Of a stretch of DNA of 64,000 bases, positions 1 through 7,464 are shown piece after piece. The translations under genes were made by a program, and so were the position numbers. Every line of letters begins with the position of its first letter. The stretch's first letter is position 1. The DNA is from Helicobacter sp. 12S02232-10. Lineage in GTDB: Bacteria > Campylobacterota > Campylobacteria > Campylobacterales > Helicobacteraceae. Under the pieces are notes generated by a model, which saw only the letters and a list, made by a program, of their open reading frames with translations, was not told the origin of the DNA and made no database searches. Location: positions 186,001 to 250,000 of the forward strand of contig NZ_MLAQ01000002.1 in assembly GCF_002272895.1 (NCBI RefSeq), in the 5' to 3' direction.

Positions 1-1
1 A

Positions 2-553
2 GAGTTGATGGCAGTATTTTTACTTCGGGATGAATTGAAAAAGGGAGCCAAAGATTTTATTGATGCATTAAAAAAGCTTGGAGTGGGAATTGAGATACTC
101 AGCGGAGATAGGGAAGCGGTTGTAAAAAAGGTTTCTAGAGAACTTGGAATTGAAAATTATCAAGCTTCTTTAAAGCCTGAAGAAAAAGGTCAGGTTGTGG
201 ATAACTGCCATCAGAAAGGGGAAATCGTGATAATGGTTGGAGATGGTATTAATGATACTTTGGCTTTAGGTAAAAGTGATGTAGGGATTTCTATGGGGGC
301 GGGCAGTGATATTGCCATTGCCTCTTCAGATGTTGTTGTGCTTGATGATAAACTTTCCACACTTTTAGAAGCGTTTAAAATTTCCAAAAGAACTTACAAG
401 ATCATTAAACAGAATATTGCTTTAAGTATTATTTATAATGCATTGATGATTCCTTTGGCAATAGCGGGATTTGTGATTCCTCTTATTGCTGCACTCAGTA
501 TGAGTGCGAGCTCTTTTTTGGTTGTTTTAAACAGTTTGCGCATTCGAAAATAG
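2..553 (+). CDS. P-type (P1B) metal-transporting ATPase, C-terminal part
   Basis: This is the 3' end of a gene that begins left of the window: the frame is open through base 2, reading E-L-M-A-V-F-L-L-R-D. It carries the end of the P-domain, with SGDRE and the hinge motif GDGIND, then two closing membrane helices ending in SFLVVLNSLRIRK. That ending is typical of heavy-metal P1B ATPases of the CopA and CcoI/FixI groups. The residues after GDGIND are T-L-A-L rather than the usual A-P-A-L. Helicobacter has a CcoI/FixI-type ATPase for copper delivery to cbb3 oxidase and one could be meant here, but the metal-binding N-terminus and CPC motif are outside the window, so the metal is not assigned. 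A complete CopA lies at 50549-52738. Confidence 0.85.
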   Translation, partial: ELMAVFLLRDELKKGAKDFIDALKKLGVGIEILSGDREAVVKKVSRELGIENYQASLKPEEKGQVVDNCHQKGEIVIMVGDGINDTLALGKSDVGISMGAGSDIAIASSDVVVLDDKLSTLLEAFKISKRTYKIIKQNIALSIIYNALMIPLAIAGFVIPLIAALSMSASSFLVVLNSLRIRK

Positions 554-571
554 ATTTTTTAATTAATAAAA

Positions 572-586
572 TGATAATAATTACTA
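572..586. promoter_or_regulatory. candidate Fur box upstream of hugZ
   Basis: TGATAATAATTACTA matches the 7-1-7 Fur consensus TGATAATNATTATCA at 13 of 15 positions. It lies about 95 bases upstream of hugZ, a haem-iron release gene, in the only long non-coding stretch before it. Iron-repressed control of hugZ is therefore likely, by inference from the family. Confidence 0.55.
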
Positions 587-679
587 TTTTTTATATTTAT
601 TTAAGTTAAGATGATTTATAATTCTTCAATTTAAAAACAAACGTTAAAGTATCGGTCATTAAAAACCGAAGGAGAAAAA

Positions 680-1435
680 ATGGAATTCCAAAGTGTGATT
701 AATCATATGAATGACCATCATCAGTCAGAATTAGTAGGACTTTTAAAAAAATTTGGTCAGATTACCGATCCGAAAAATACCAAGCTTTTAAACGTTGATG
801 CTATGGGTATGGACATTGGTTATGATGATGGTAAAAGTTTCAGGGTTGAATTCCCTCAAAAAGTTTCTGATATGAAAGAGGGTTTGAGAAATGCCATCAT
901 AGAGCTTTGTCAAAGTGTTCCAAAAACACTTGATATTGCTTCTGTAAAAAAAGAAATTGAAGCATTTATAGATGGTTTTGGTTCAGTTGTGATTTCAAGT
1001 CTTCATCCTTCAGGCAAGGTAGTCTGTTCTTATGCTCCTCTTTTGAAGAATAATGGAAAATATTATATTTATATCAGCGAAGTGAGCGAACATTATGAGA
1101 GTTTAAAAGCAAATCCAAAAAATGTTGAGGTGATGTTTCTTGAAGATGAATCCAAAGCAAAATCCGTTATTTTAAGAAAACGCTTGCGTTATAAAACAGA
1201 AGTGAGTTTTGTTGCACGCGGTGAAGAATTTGAAAAAGTTTTTGATAGCTTTGTTGCAGATACCGGCGGAGCCGGAGGCATTAAAACAATCAGAAATATG
1301 ATGGATTTTCATCTTGTCGCTCTTCATTTTGGGAACGGCAGGTTTGTCAAAGGATTTGGACAAGCCTATGATATTCTTGATGGTAAAATTTGCTATATAG
1401 GAGGTGAAGGTAACCCACATAAATTTAAAAAATAA
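680..1435 (+). CDS. hugZ: HugZ-family haem oxygenase
   Basis: Predicted cytoplasmic haem-degrading oxygenase that releases iron from haem. The 251-residue protein has the HugZ layout: an N-terminal DUF2470-like part ([20 protein letters not shown]), then a split-barrel flavin-reductase-like domain with [35 protein letters not shown] and [11 protein letters not shown], and the C-terminal part [14 protein letters not shown] that supplies haem ligands in H. pylori HugZ. It matches H. pylori HP0318 along its length. The ATG at 680 follows AAGGAG with good spacing. A Fur-box-like site lies upstream and the gene appears monocistronic, followed by a structured non-coding stretch. Confidence 0.93.
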   Translation: MEFQSVINHMNDHHQSELVGLLKKFGQITDPKNTKLLNVDAMGMDIGYDDGKSFRVEFPQKVSDMKEGLRNAIIELCQSVPKTLDIASVKKEIEAFIDGFGSVVISSLHPSGKVVCSYAPLLKNNGKYYIYISEVSEHYESLKANPKNVEVMFLEDESKAKSVILRKRLRYKTEVSFVARGEEFEKVFDSFVADTGGAGGIKTIRNMMDFHLVALHFGNGRFVKGFGQAYDILDGKICYIGGEGNPHKFKK

Positions 1436-1466
1436 TTCTTAATTGTTTAGTTGTTTCGTTAAAAAT

Positions 1467-1630
1467 TAAAGGAGAGTAGGTGTGGTTGTGGTGAGGGTCT
1501 CCTTTAGTTTGGTTGTTTAGTTTGTAAATCGTGATTTTAGTTAGAGCAATGTCTCCCATTGCTTTAACTTCGCATTATCTTCCTTTTAATAAATGCCAGG
1601 CTTCTTCTACCTGAGCATTTATTTTTATTT
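1467..1630 (+). ncRNA. candidate structured small RNA with C/U-rich loops
   Basis: The 330-base gap after hugZ holds three successive hairpins and no convincing ORF. Hairpin 1 pairs 1467-1475 with 1498-1506 (9 bp). Hairpin 2 pairs 1542-1551 with 1557-1566 (10 bp including one G-U) around the loop TCTCC. Hairpin 3 pairs 1591-1600 with 1610-1620 (10 bp, one bulged A) around the loop CTTCTTCTA and is followed by a T-rich run, so it doubles as an intrinsic terminator. A C/U-rich terminator loop is the feature that lets H. pylori RepG bind G-repeats in mRNA leaders. No RepG sequence homology is claimed. It could instead be the 3' UTR of hugZ. The rest of the gap, 1631-1764, is AT-rich with nothing recognised. 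Confidence 0.45.
1591..1630 (+). terminator. Rho-independent terminator
   Basis: The 10-bp stem AAATGCCAGG / CCTGAGCATTT (one bulged A) is followed by ATTTTTATTT. It ends either the hugZ transcript or the candidate small RNA. Confidence 0.65.
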
Positions 1631-1767
1631 CCGCTATAAATATTGATGAAATATGATGAAATTTTAGCTAAGTTTTTTCTTCAAAATATTTAAAAATAGA
1701 CTAAAATTTTAAGGCTCAAAAATAAAAAAATGTTTTATACTTTGAATAGTTTTTTTCAAGGATAGTG

Positions 1768-2676
1768 ATGAAATATTCCCAAACCAGTCTAGGGATTTTT
1801 TATATGGCGGCATCATCGTTTAGTTTTGCTTTGATGAACGCTTTTGTCAAGGTTTTATCTCCCCAACTTTCGCCGATGGAAAATATCTTTTTTCGATCTT
1901 TTGTGATGGTAATTTTTGTACTTGGAATTTTTAGTGTTTCTCCCCCGAACAATAAAGGAAAGAAAAAAGGCGGATGGGGAAAGTTAATATTTCGTGCCGT
2001 TATTGGGGGTTTGAGTATGCTTGCTTTGTTTTATAACATCGCTACCATTCCTTTGGGAACAGCTACGGCATTTGCTCAAAGTGTCCCTATTTATACGGTA
2101 ATTTTTTCAATTATTTTTTTAAAGGAGCGACCCAAGATTGGGGTAATATTTGCCACAATTATTGGTTTTATTGGGGTAATCTGTATTTCTAATCCAAGCG
2201 TTGGAGGGTTAGAAGCCAAAAATATATTTGCAGGAATTTTTAGTGGCGTGAGTGCAGCTTTGGCATTTATCACATTAAGAAGTTTAAGAGATTATTTTGA
2301 TGAAAAAAGCGTTGTATTTGCCTTTGGGATTACGATGACTTTGATTGGAGGTGTGGGTATTTTTATCAATATCCCTCATCTCTCAAATGGTTGGAGTTCT
2401 CCAAGTGGGTTAGAATGGATTTATATTGTAGCAATGGGATTGGCAGGTACATTTGGGCAGCAGTTTTTAACGCGTGCTTATATGCTTGCACCAGCTGGAA
2501 TTGTGGCGCCGATTGATTATAGTCGTATTGTTTGGGGGGTATTATTGGGATTATTTTTAGGAGATCGTTTTCCAGACTTGATGAGCGGGATTGGAATAAT
2601 TTTGATTTTAATCTCAGGAGTTTTAATTGCTCTTCCGGTGTTTTTGCGCGATATCAAAAGGATAAAAAATGTTTGA
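1768..2676 (+). CDS. EamA/DMT-family transporter
   Basis: Inner-membrane protein of about ten helices with the two-fold EamA (drug/metabolite transporter) repeat. Features include FSFALMNAFVKVLSPQLSP near the start, an R-Gx2SMLALF helix, LGTATAFAQSVPIYTVIFS at the end of repeat 1, and APAGIVAPIDYSRIVWG in repeat 2, the typical family signature. The substrate is unknown. The ATG at 1768 is preferred over the GTG at 1765 because AAGGA at 1758-1762 then sits five bases upstream. The last codons overlap the start of the next gene by eight bases, which suggests co-transcription. Confidence 0.85.
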   Translation: MKYSQTSLGIFYMAASSFSFALMNAFVKVLSPQLSPMENIFFRSFVMVIFVLGIFSVSPPNNKGKKKGGWGKLIFRAVIGGLSMLALFYNIATIPLGTATAFAQSVPIYTVIFSIIFLKERPKIGVIFATIIGFIGVICISNPSVGGLEAKNIFAGIFSGVSAALAFITLRSLRDYFDEKSVVFAFGITMTLIGGVGIFINIPHLSNGWSSPSGLEWIYIVAMGLAGTFGQQFLTRAYMLAPAGIVAPIDYSRIVWGVLLGLFLGDRFPDLMSGIGIILILISGVLIALPVFLRDIKRIKNV

Positions 2677-3086
2677 TATGAAATCAATCTTAGAAGAAAC
2701 CAAAAAAATTGCAATTATTGGTTTGAGTCCTAATGAAACCAAAGACAGCCATCAGGTAGGAAAATATCTCTTGGAAGCAAATTATTGCATTGTTCCAATT
2801 TATCCCAAAGAAGAAATGATTTTAGGGCAGAAAGTTTATAGAGAGATTAGCTTGGCTTTAAATGAAGAGAAACCAGATATGGGTTGTCGTGTTTCGAAAA
2901 AGCGAGTCGTGTGTTCAAATTGCACGCGAAATTTTAATATCGGGATTTTTGCCAAAGATCTTTTGGATGCAGTTAGGAATTTCAAATCAAGAAGCAAAAG
3001 ATATGCTAGAATCCGAAAGTATCAGTGTGGTCGAAAACAAATGCATTAAAATTGAACACCAAAGATTAGTAGGAGGCAAAATATGA
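2669..3086 (+). pseudogene. YccU-like CoA-binding protein, single-base frameshift
   Basis: Two overlapping frames together give one complete CoA-binding (YccU-type, Rossmann-like) protein. Frame one, from the ATG at 2669, reads the N-terminal half (IAIIGLSPNETKDSHQVGKY through NEEKPDM). The second half (VVVFRKSESCVQIAREIL, then FWMQLGISNQEA and the family-typical end CIKIEHQRL) lies in the next frame. The switch is at 2881-2883, where GGG carries one base more than needed. The restored stop at 3084-3086 overlaps the ilvA start as ATGA, so the original gene was part of this operon. This is either a recent inactivating insertion or a sequencing error. Strictly translated, the product is a 126-residue truncated protein ending at 3049. 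Confidence 0.85.
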
Positions 3087-4294
3087 TCCCTTTAGAAAAA
3101 ATCAAACAAGCTCGCTCAAGAATAGAGTCCGTTATTGAGGCTATCCCGCTTTCTTTTGCTCCTCGATTGAGTCAAGAAGTCGGCGCTCAGATTTATTTAA
3201 AAAAGGAAAATCTTCAGCGAACAGGTGCATTTAAGATACGTGGCGCATTCAATAAAATAGCAAGTATGTCCAAACAGGATCGTGAAAAGGGTGTCATTGC
3301 TTCATCTGCGGGAAATCACGCTCAAGGCGTGGCCTATTCTGCGGGTTATTTTGATATTCGATCTGTCATTGTTATGCCTGAAGCCACTCCGTTGCTTAAG
3401 GTCATTGCAACAAAGAGATTGGGCGCAGAGGTTATTTTGGCTGGCGATAATTATGATGAAGCCTATGCTTATGCACTCAAGTTATCTCAAGAACAAAAGC
3501 TTCAGTTTATCCATCCGTTTGCTGATGATGAAGTGATGGCAGGTCAAGGAAGTATTGCCCTTGAGATGATGGAAGAGGAGGCTGAACTCAATATGATTTT
3601 AGTCCCTATTGGAGGCGGAGGGTTGATAGGAGGTATTGCAAGTGCTTATAAAGCGTTGAAACCTGATGTTAAAGTGATTGGTGTTACAGCAAAGGGCGCT
3701 CCAGCAATGAGGGAGAGCTTCAAACAACGAAATATTCAAAAGACAGATTTTGTCCGTACAATTGCTGATGGAATAGCTGTAAGAGATGTGAATGAAAAAA
3801 ATTTTCACTATATTTGCGATGGAGTGAGTGATATTCTTGAAGTCGATGATGAGGAAATAGCTAGTGGCATTTTATATCTGCTCGAAAATCAAAAATTAGT
3901 CGTAGAAGGTGCAGGGGCTGCGTCTGTTGCAGCTCTTTTGCACAAAAAGATTGATCTCAAGCCGACAGATAAAATCGGCGTAGTGCTTAGCGGGGGAAAC
4001 ATTGATGTAACGATGTTGAATCTGATCATTGAAAAAGGATTGTTGAAATCAGATCGCAAGATGAAATTTAAAGTGATTTTAATTGATAAACCCGGCAGTC
4101 TTCAGAAACTCACAGATATTTTGACCCAAGTGGGAGCAAATATTGTTCAAATTGATTATGATCGAGTGAGTACCAATTTAGATTATGGAGATGCGAGTGT
4201 AACGATGGCTTTAGAGACAAAAGGAAGAGAACATAAGGAGCAAATTCGATTCAAGCTTTTGGAATGTGGGTATAAATTTAACGAGATTTTTTGA
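3083..4294 (+). CDS. ilvA: threonine ammonia-lyase (threonine dehydratase)
   Basis: PLP-dependent fold-type II enzyme that turns threonine into 2-oxobutanoate, the first step of isoleucine synthesis. At 403 residues it is the shorter form with one C-terminal ACT-like domain. The PLP lysine lies in QRTGAFKIRGAFNKI, the substrate loop is SSAGNHAQG and the phosphate-binding loop is GGGGLIGG. From about residue 325 (MKFKVILIDKPGSLQKLTDIL) an ACT-type regulatory domain follows. The start overlaps the upstream CoA-binding gene by four bases and the stop overlaps the next gene by one. Short forms can be catabolic (TdcB-like) or biosynthetic. With leuA in the same window, a biosynthetic role is plausible. 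Confidence 0.9.
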   Translation: MIPLEKIKQARSRIESVIEAIPLSFAPRLSQEVGAQIYLKKENLQRTGAFKIRGAFNKIASMSKQDREKGVIASSAGNHAQGVAYSAGYFDIRSVIVMPEATPLLKVIATKRLGAEVILAGDNYDEAYAYALKLSQEQKLQFIHPFADDEVMAGQGSIALEMMEEEAELNMILVPIGGGGLIGGIASAYKALKPDVKVIGVTAKGAPAMRESFKQRNIQKTDFVRTIADGIAVRDVNEKNFHYICDGVSDILEVDDEEIASGILYLLENQKLVVEGAGAASVAALLHKKIDLKPTDKIGVVLSGGNIDVTMLNLIIEKGLLKSDRKMKFKVILIDKPGSLQKLTDILTQVGANIVQIDYDRVSTNLDYGDASVTMALETKGREHKEQIRFKLLECGYKFNEIF

Positions 4295-5553
4295 TGGGTT
4301 CAGAAACGCTTCAACGGATTGTTTTGTATTTGAGATTTTGGCTAGAGAGGCACAGTCAAACCAAACGTGCTTTTGATATTGTTGATATTTTCTTTTTAGT
4401 GATTGCTTTTTGCAGTGTTTGTCTGCAATTTTTGATGATCAGCCAAATGTCTGTGAGTTATAAGGAAGCTTACGGGTTTTTTTATGAAAAAAATTTTGTT
4501 TTTGATTTGGTCAGGCTGAGTACGGGGATTTTTGGACAAAATGATTATGCCTTAAGAGGACCTTTTGTTGTTATCCATTTTTTAAATATGCTTCTAGTTT
4601 ATGCCATCAGTAGAAATTATCTTAAAAAGCCTACTGATAGCCTTTTTGCTGTTTTGGTTTATGCAATGCTTCCTGGAATCAACTTCAGTGCGGTTTTATT
4701 GGTAAAAAGCGGTTTGATTATTTTTGTTTCGCTTTTGATTTGCTATATCAATATCAGATATAAAAAAATCCCCTATATTCTATTATTTGTGAGTATTTTT
4801 ACAGATAGCAGTTCAAGTGTATTATTTTTGGCAGTGACATTTTATGCCATAAAAAATAAAATGCCAAAGACAATTATTTATTGCTTGTGCGGATTTGCTA
4901 TCAATATGCATTTGTTTGATTTGGATATCAGAGGTAGGCCGCAGGGTCATTTTTTAGATATTTTGGGTGAAATGGCAATGCTTTTCTCTCCTTTTTTGTT
5001 TGTTTATTATAATTACACGCTTTATTGGGCCATTACCAAACATCAAAATAATTTGATGACTTATATCAGTGTGACAAGTTTGATGTTTGCTTTGTTGCTT
5101 TCGATTCGCCAAAATATTGATTCTGAGATTTTTGTTCCTATGAGTGTCGTGGGGCTACCTGTTATGATTAAAAGTTTTTTTAATGATATGAGGATTCGTT
5201 TGCCTCGTTTTCGAACACGCTATAAGATGAGATTTTTTCTAGTCTTTGCGGTTTTGCTTTTGGAAACGCTTTTTTTGTTTGGAAATAAATGGAGTTATTT
5301 TTTTAGTGCCAAAGATAACTTTGCTTCTAGCTATTATGTGGTTAAAGAGCTTGCGAATGCATTAAAAAAATACGGGATCAATGCTATTTATACAAAAGAT
5401 GAAAGACTTGCGCTTCGACTCCAATTTTATGGTATTAATAAGGGCAAGGAATTGAGGTTGATTAAGATTCCAAATGGCGCTAAAGGAGATATTGGGATAG
5501 AGTATATGGGAAGAAATATCCGTTCATATAATATTATCAAGATAAATAAATGA
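4294..5553 (+). CDS. polytopic membrane protein, function unknown
   Basis: About 419 residues with a cytoplasmic N-terminus, some eight to ten hydrophobic helices and a soluble C-terminal tail after about residue 340. The luminal-type loop after helix 1 (SYKEAYGFFYEKN) and the overall pattern recall membrane glycosyltransferases of the GT39/ArnT type, but no catalytic motif was confirmed. The ATG at 4294 overlaps the ilvA stop (TGATG) and the stop overlaps the following pseudopilin gene (ATGA), so all are probably one transcript. The TTG at 4291 is a less likely start. Confidence 0.7.
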   Translation: MGSETLQRIVLYLRFWLERHSQTKRAFDIVDIFFLVIAFCSVCLQFLMISQMSVSYKEAYGFFYEKNFVFDLVRLSTGIFGQNDYALRGPFVVIHFLNMLLVYAISRNYLKKPTDSLFAVLVYAMLPGINFSAVLLVKSGLIIFVSLLICYINIRYKKIPYILLFVSIFTDSSSSVLFLAVTFYAIKNKMPKTIIYCLCGFAINMHLFDLDIRGRPQGHFLDILGEMAMLFSPFLFVYYNYTLYWAITKHQNNLMTYISVTSLMFALLLSIRQNIDSEIFVPMSVVGLPVMIKSFFNDMRIRLPRFRTRYKMRFFLVFAVLLLETLFLFGNKWSYFFSAKDNFASSYYVVKELANALKKYGINAIYTKDERLALRLQFYGINKGKELRLIKIPNGAKGDIGIEYMGRNIRSYNIIKINK

Positions 5554-6275
5554 GGGCAGCGTTTAGTTTGCTTGAAATTATGGTTGTTTTATTATTGGCA
5601 AGCATTCTTGCTTTTTTTGCTTTTCCAAAAACAGATGCAACGCTTTTGATGGCTGCAAATTCTTTGCTTGAGCATATATCTTATACCCGTCATTTGGCTT
5701 TAAATGATAATTTGATTTATACCCATATCAAGCAGACTCATTCGCTTGTAAGCCGATTTAGAAGTATTAATCCCAATGCTTTGATACAAAAAAATCCGAT
5801 GTGGCAGATACAATTTCATTTGAGTGGGAAATATACTTTCATTAGTTACAGTATTTATGTGGATACCCCACGCTTTGCTCCCACTACTGATTATGATGGG
5901 AGACCTATGGATGGAGATATTATAGCGATTGGAGGCGGGGATAGAAAATGTTTGAGCGGCTATAATAATACGAATATTTCAGATGAATGTAAAAATAATT
6001 CGAGTGTTTTTGTTCGGCTTCACGAGGTCTATGGGTTGGAAAATTTGCGCATAGAATCAGATGGTTTTTGCAAAGAAAAAAGAGGAGCCAGAATTTATTT
6101 TGATCGTTTTGGAATCCCTTATTGCAACAAGGAAAGAATAAGATTGGCACATTCTTTCAAAATTATTTTAGAAAAGAGAGGGAAAAGTAAGTCTATTTGT
6201 GTTTTGCCAAGCGGGTATGCTTTTTTGCTTCAAAAAGGAAATGATTGTGAAACGAAAAATAGCTATTCTTTGTGA
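5550..6275 (+). CDS. type II secretion/type IV-like pseudopilin
   Basis: The protein starts with a class III (prepilin) signal: a short leader then FSLLEIMVVLLLASILAFFAF, with Glu at +5 of the presumed mature protein and a hydrophobic helix of about 20 residues. Cleavage by a prepilin peptidase would occur just before the Phe. The 241-residue length and Cys-containing C-terminal domain suggest a minor (GspH-like) pseudopilin of a competence or secretion pseudopilus. The start overlaps the upstream membrane protein (ATGA). The downstream glycosyltransferase starts inside its last codons. Further pseudopilin-like genes lie at 24312-25466 and 31896-32751. Confidence 0.75.
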   Translation: MRAAFSLLEIMVVLLLASILAFFAFPKTDATLLMAANSLLEHISYTRHLALNDNLIYTHIKQTHSLVSRFRSINPNALIQKNPMWQIQFHLSGKYTFISYSIYVDTPRFAPTTDYDGRPMDGDIIAIGGGDRKCLSGYNNTNISDECKNNSSVFVRLHEVYGLENLRIESDGFCKEKRGARIYFDRFGIPYCNKERIRLAHSFKIILEKRGKSKSICVLPSGYAFLLQKGNDCETKNSYSL

Positions 6276-7398
6276 TTTTGATGTGATGAAGCGTCCTAGA
6301 CCATTTCGACTTGTCCAAATGTTGCAAGAAAAGTATGAAATTTTTTGTATTGCTAAAGAATGTGCAACAATAAAAGGCGTCAAGTGTTTTTCTTTCCCAG
6401 CATCCAAAACATCTAAAGAACGCACTAAAGAAGAGAATGAGGCGATTTTAAATCATTGCCGAAATAAAAATTTTGATGCATTGATTGATACCTCTAATCG
6501 CAAGATCATTACAGAAATTTTGGCGAACTTGCCCGATCTTGATTTGATTGTGGTTGAAGATATTCCGCTCTTGCCTTTTGCAACGCGGTATGTTCATAGG
6601 CATTCAAATACTAAGATTTTGGTTGATTTGCGGGAGTATTACCCGCTTGAATACCAAAATGATGCTTTATGGATGGAAACTTTTGGGGTATTTTTTGCTC
6701 ATTTATGTGAAGAGTATTTGCCAAAAGTTGATTATGCAATCAGTGTGAATGAAAGAATCGCTAAAAAGTATCAAGAAGTGTTTGGAATTTCTTGCGAAGC
6801 GTTTTACTCTCTCCCACCTTTTTATCCTCTTTTGCCTTCTAAAACCTCTCATAAGATTCAGATTATTTATCACGGATTTTTAAGTTTTGATAGAAATTCG
6901 GAGAATTTACTTGAAATTGCTAAAAGATTGGATCCAAAATTTTGTTTAAATATAATGGGGCTTAGCAACCAAAAAGGTTTTTTGGAGAGTCTTCAAACTG
7001 AAGCGAAAAAATTACCCAATGTGAATTTTTTACCGCCTGTAGCAATGGAGGATATCATTCCTTTTTGCAATCGTTTTGATATTGGTATTATTACTTTGCC
7101 CCCAAACGGCTTTAATAATATTAATGCTTTGCCCAATAAATTTTTTGAATATATCCAATCCCGATTGTGCGTGGTTTCCTACCCATCACCTGAAATCAAA
7201 GCTTTGATTTCAGATAAAGGGATTGGGAAGAGTGCCTTAGATTTTGACCCTCAAAGCATAGCAAGCGTTTTAAATGCGATGGACAAAAAAAGTATTTGGA
7301 ATTACAAACTTGCTTCTTCTCAAAGTGCTTTAGAGTTAAGTTTGCAGACCAATAAGCCTAAAATAATTAGGATTATCGAATCTGTTTTAGGGATTTAG
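6247..7398 (+). CDS. glycosyltransferase (GT4-like)
   Basis: About 383 residues with two Rossmann-like halves. The C-terminal half has the GT-B features IIYHGFLSFDRNSENLLEIA, CLNIMGLSNQKG and DIGIITLPPNGFNNINALPNKFFEY, the last resembling the nucleotide-sugar-binding ExxxxE-type region of GT4 enzymes. It probably transfers a sugar to a surface glycan; donor and acceptor are unknown. The GTG at 6247 is chosen because AAGGA at 6235-6239 then sits seven bases upstream. The ATG at 6241 is too close to that site, and an upstream GTG at 6199 lies deep in the pseudopilin gene. The gene overlaps the pseudopilin end by 29 bases. Confidence 0.75.
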   Translation: MKRKIAILCDFDVMKRPRPFRLVQMLQEKYEIFCIAKECATIKGVKCFSFPASKTSKERTKEENEAILNHCRNKNFDALIDTSNRKIITEILANLPDLDLIVVEDIPLLPFATRYVHRHSNTKILVDLREYYPLEYQNDALWMETFGVFFAHLCEEYLPKVDYAISVNERIAKKYQEVFGISCEAFYSLPPFYPLLPSKTSHKIQIIYHGFLSFDRNSENLLEIAKRLDPKFCLNIMGLSNQKGFLESLQTEAKKLPNVNFLPPVAMEDIIPFCNRFDIGIITLPPNGFNNINALPNKFFEYIQSRLCVVSYPSPEIKALISDKGIGKSALDFDPQSIASVLNAMDKKSIWNYKLASSQSALELSLQTNKPKIIRIIESVLGI

Positions 7399-7428
7399 GA
7401 TCAAATGATTGAACAATAAAGTTTTTGT

Positions 7429-7434
7429 TATAAT
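7429..7434 (+). promoter_or_regulatory. -10 element for metG
   Basis: TATAAT preceded by a T-rich stretch (GTTTTTGT), 31 bases upstream of the metG ATG. This is the usual form of the Helicobacter housekeeping promoter, which lacks a clear -35 box. Confidence 0.5.
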
Positions 7435-7464
7435 TTAAAACCTAAAAATTTCCGAAGGAAAAGA

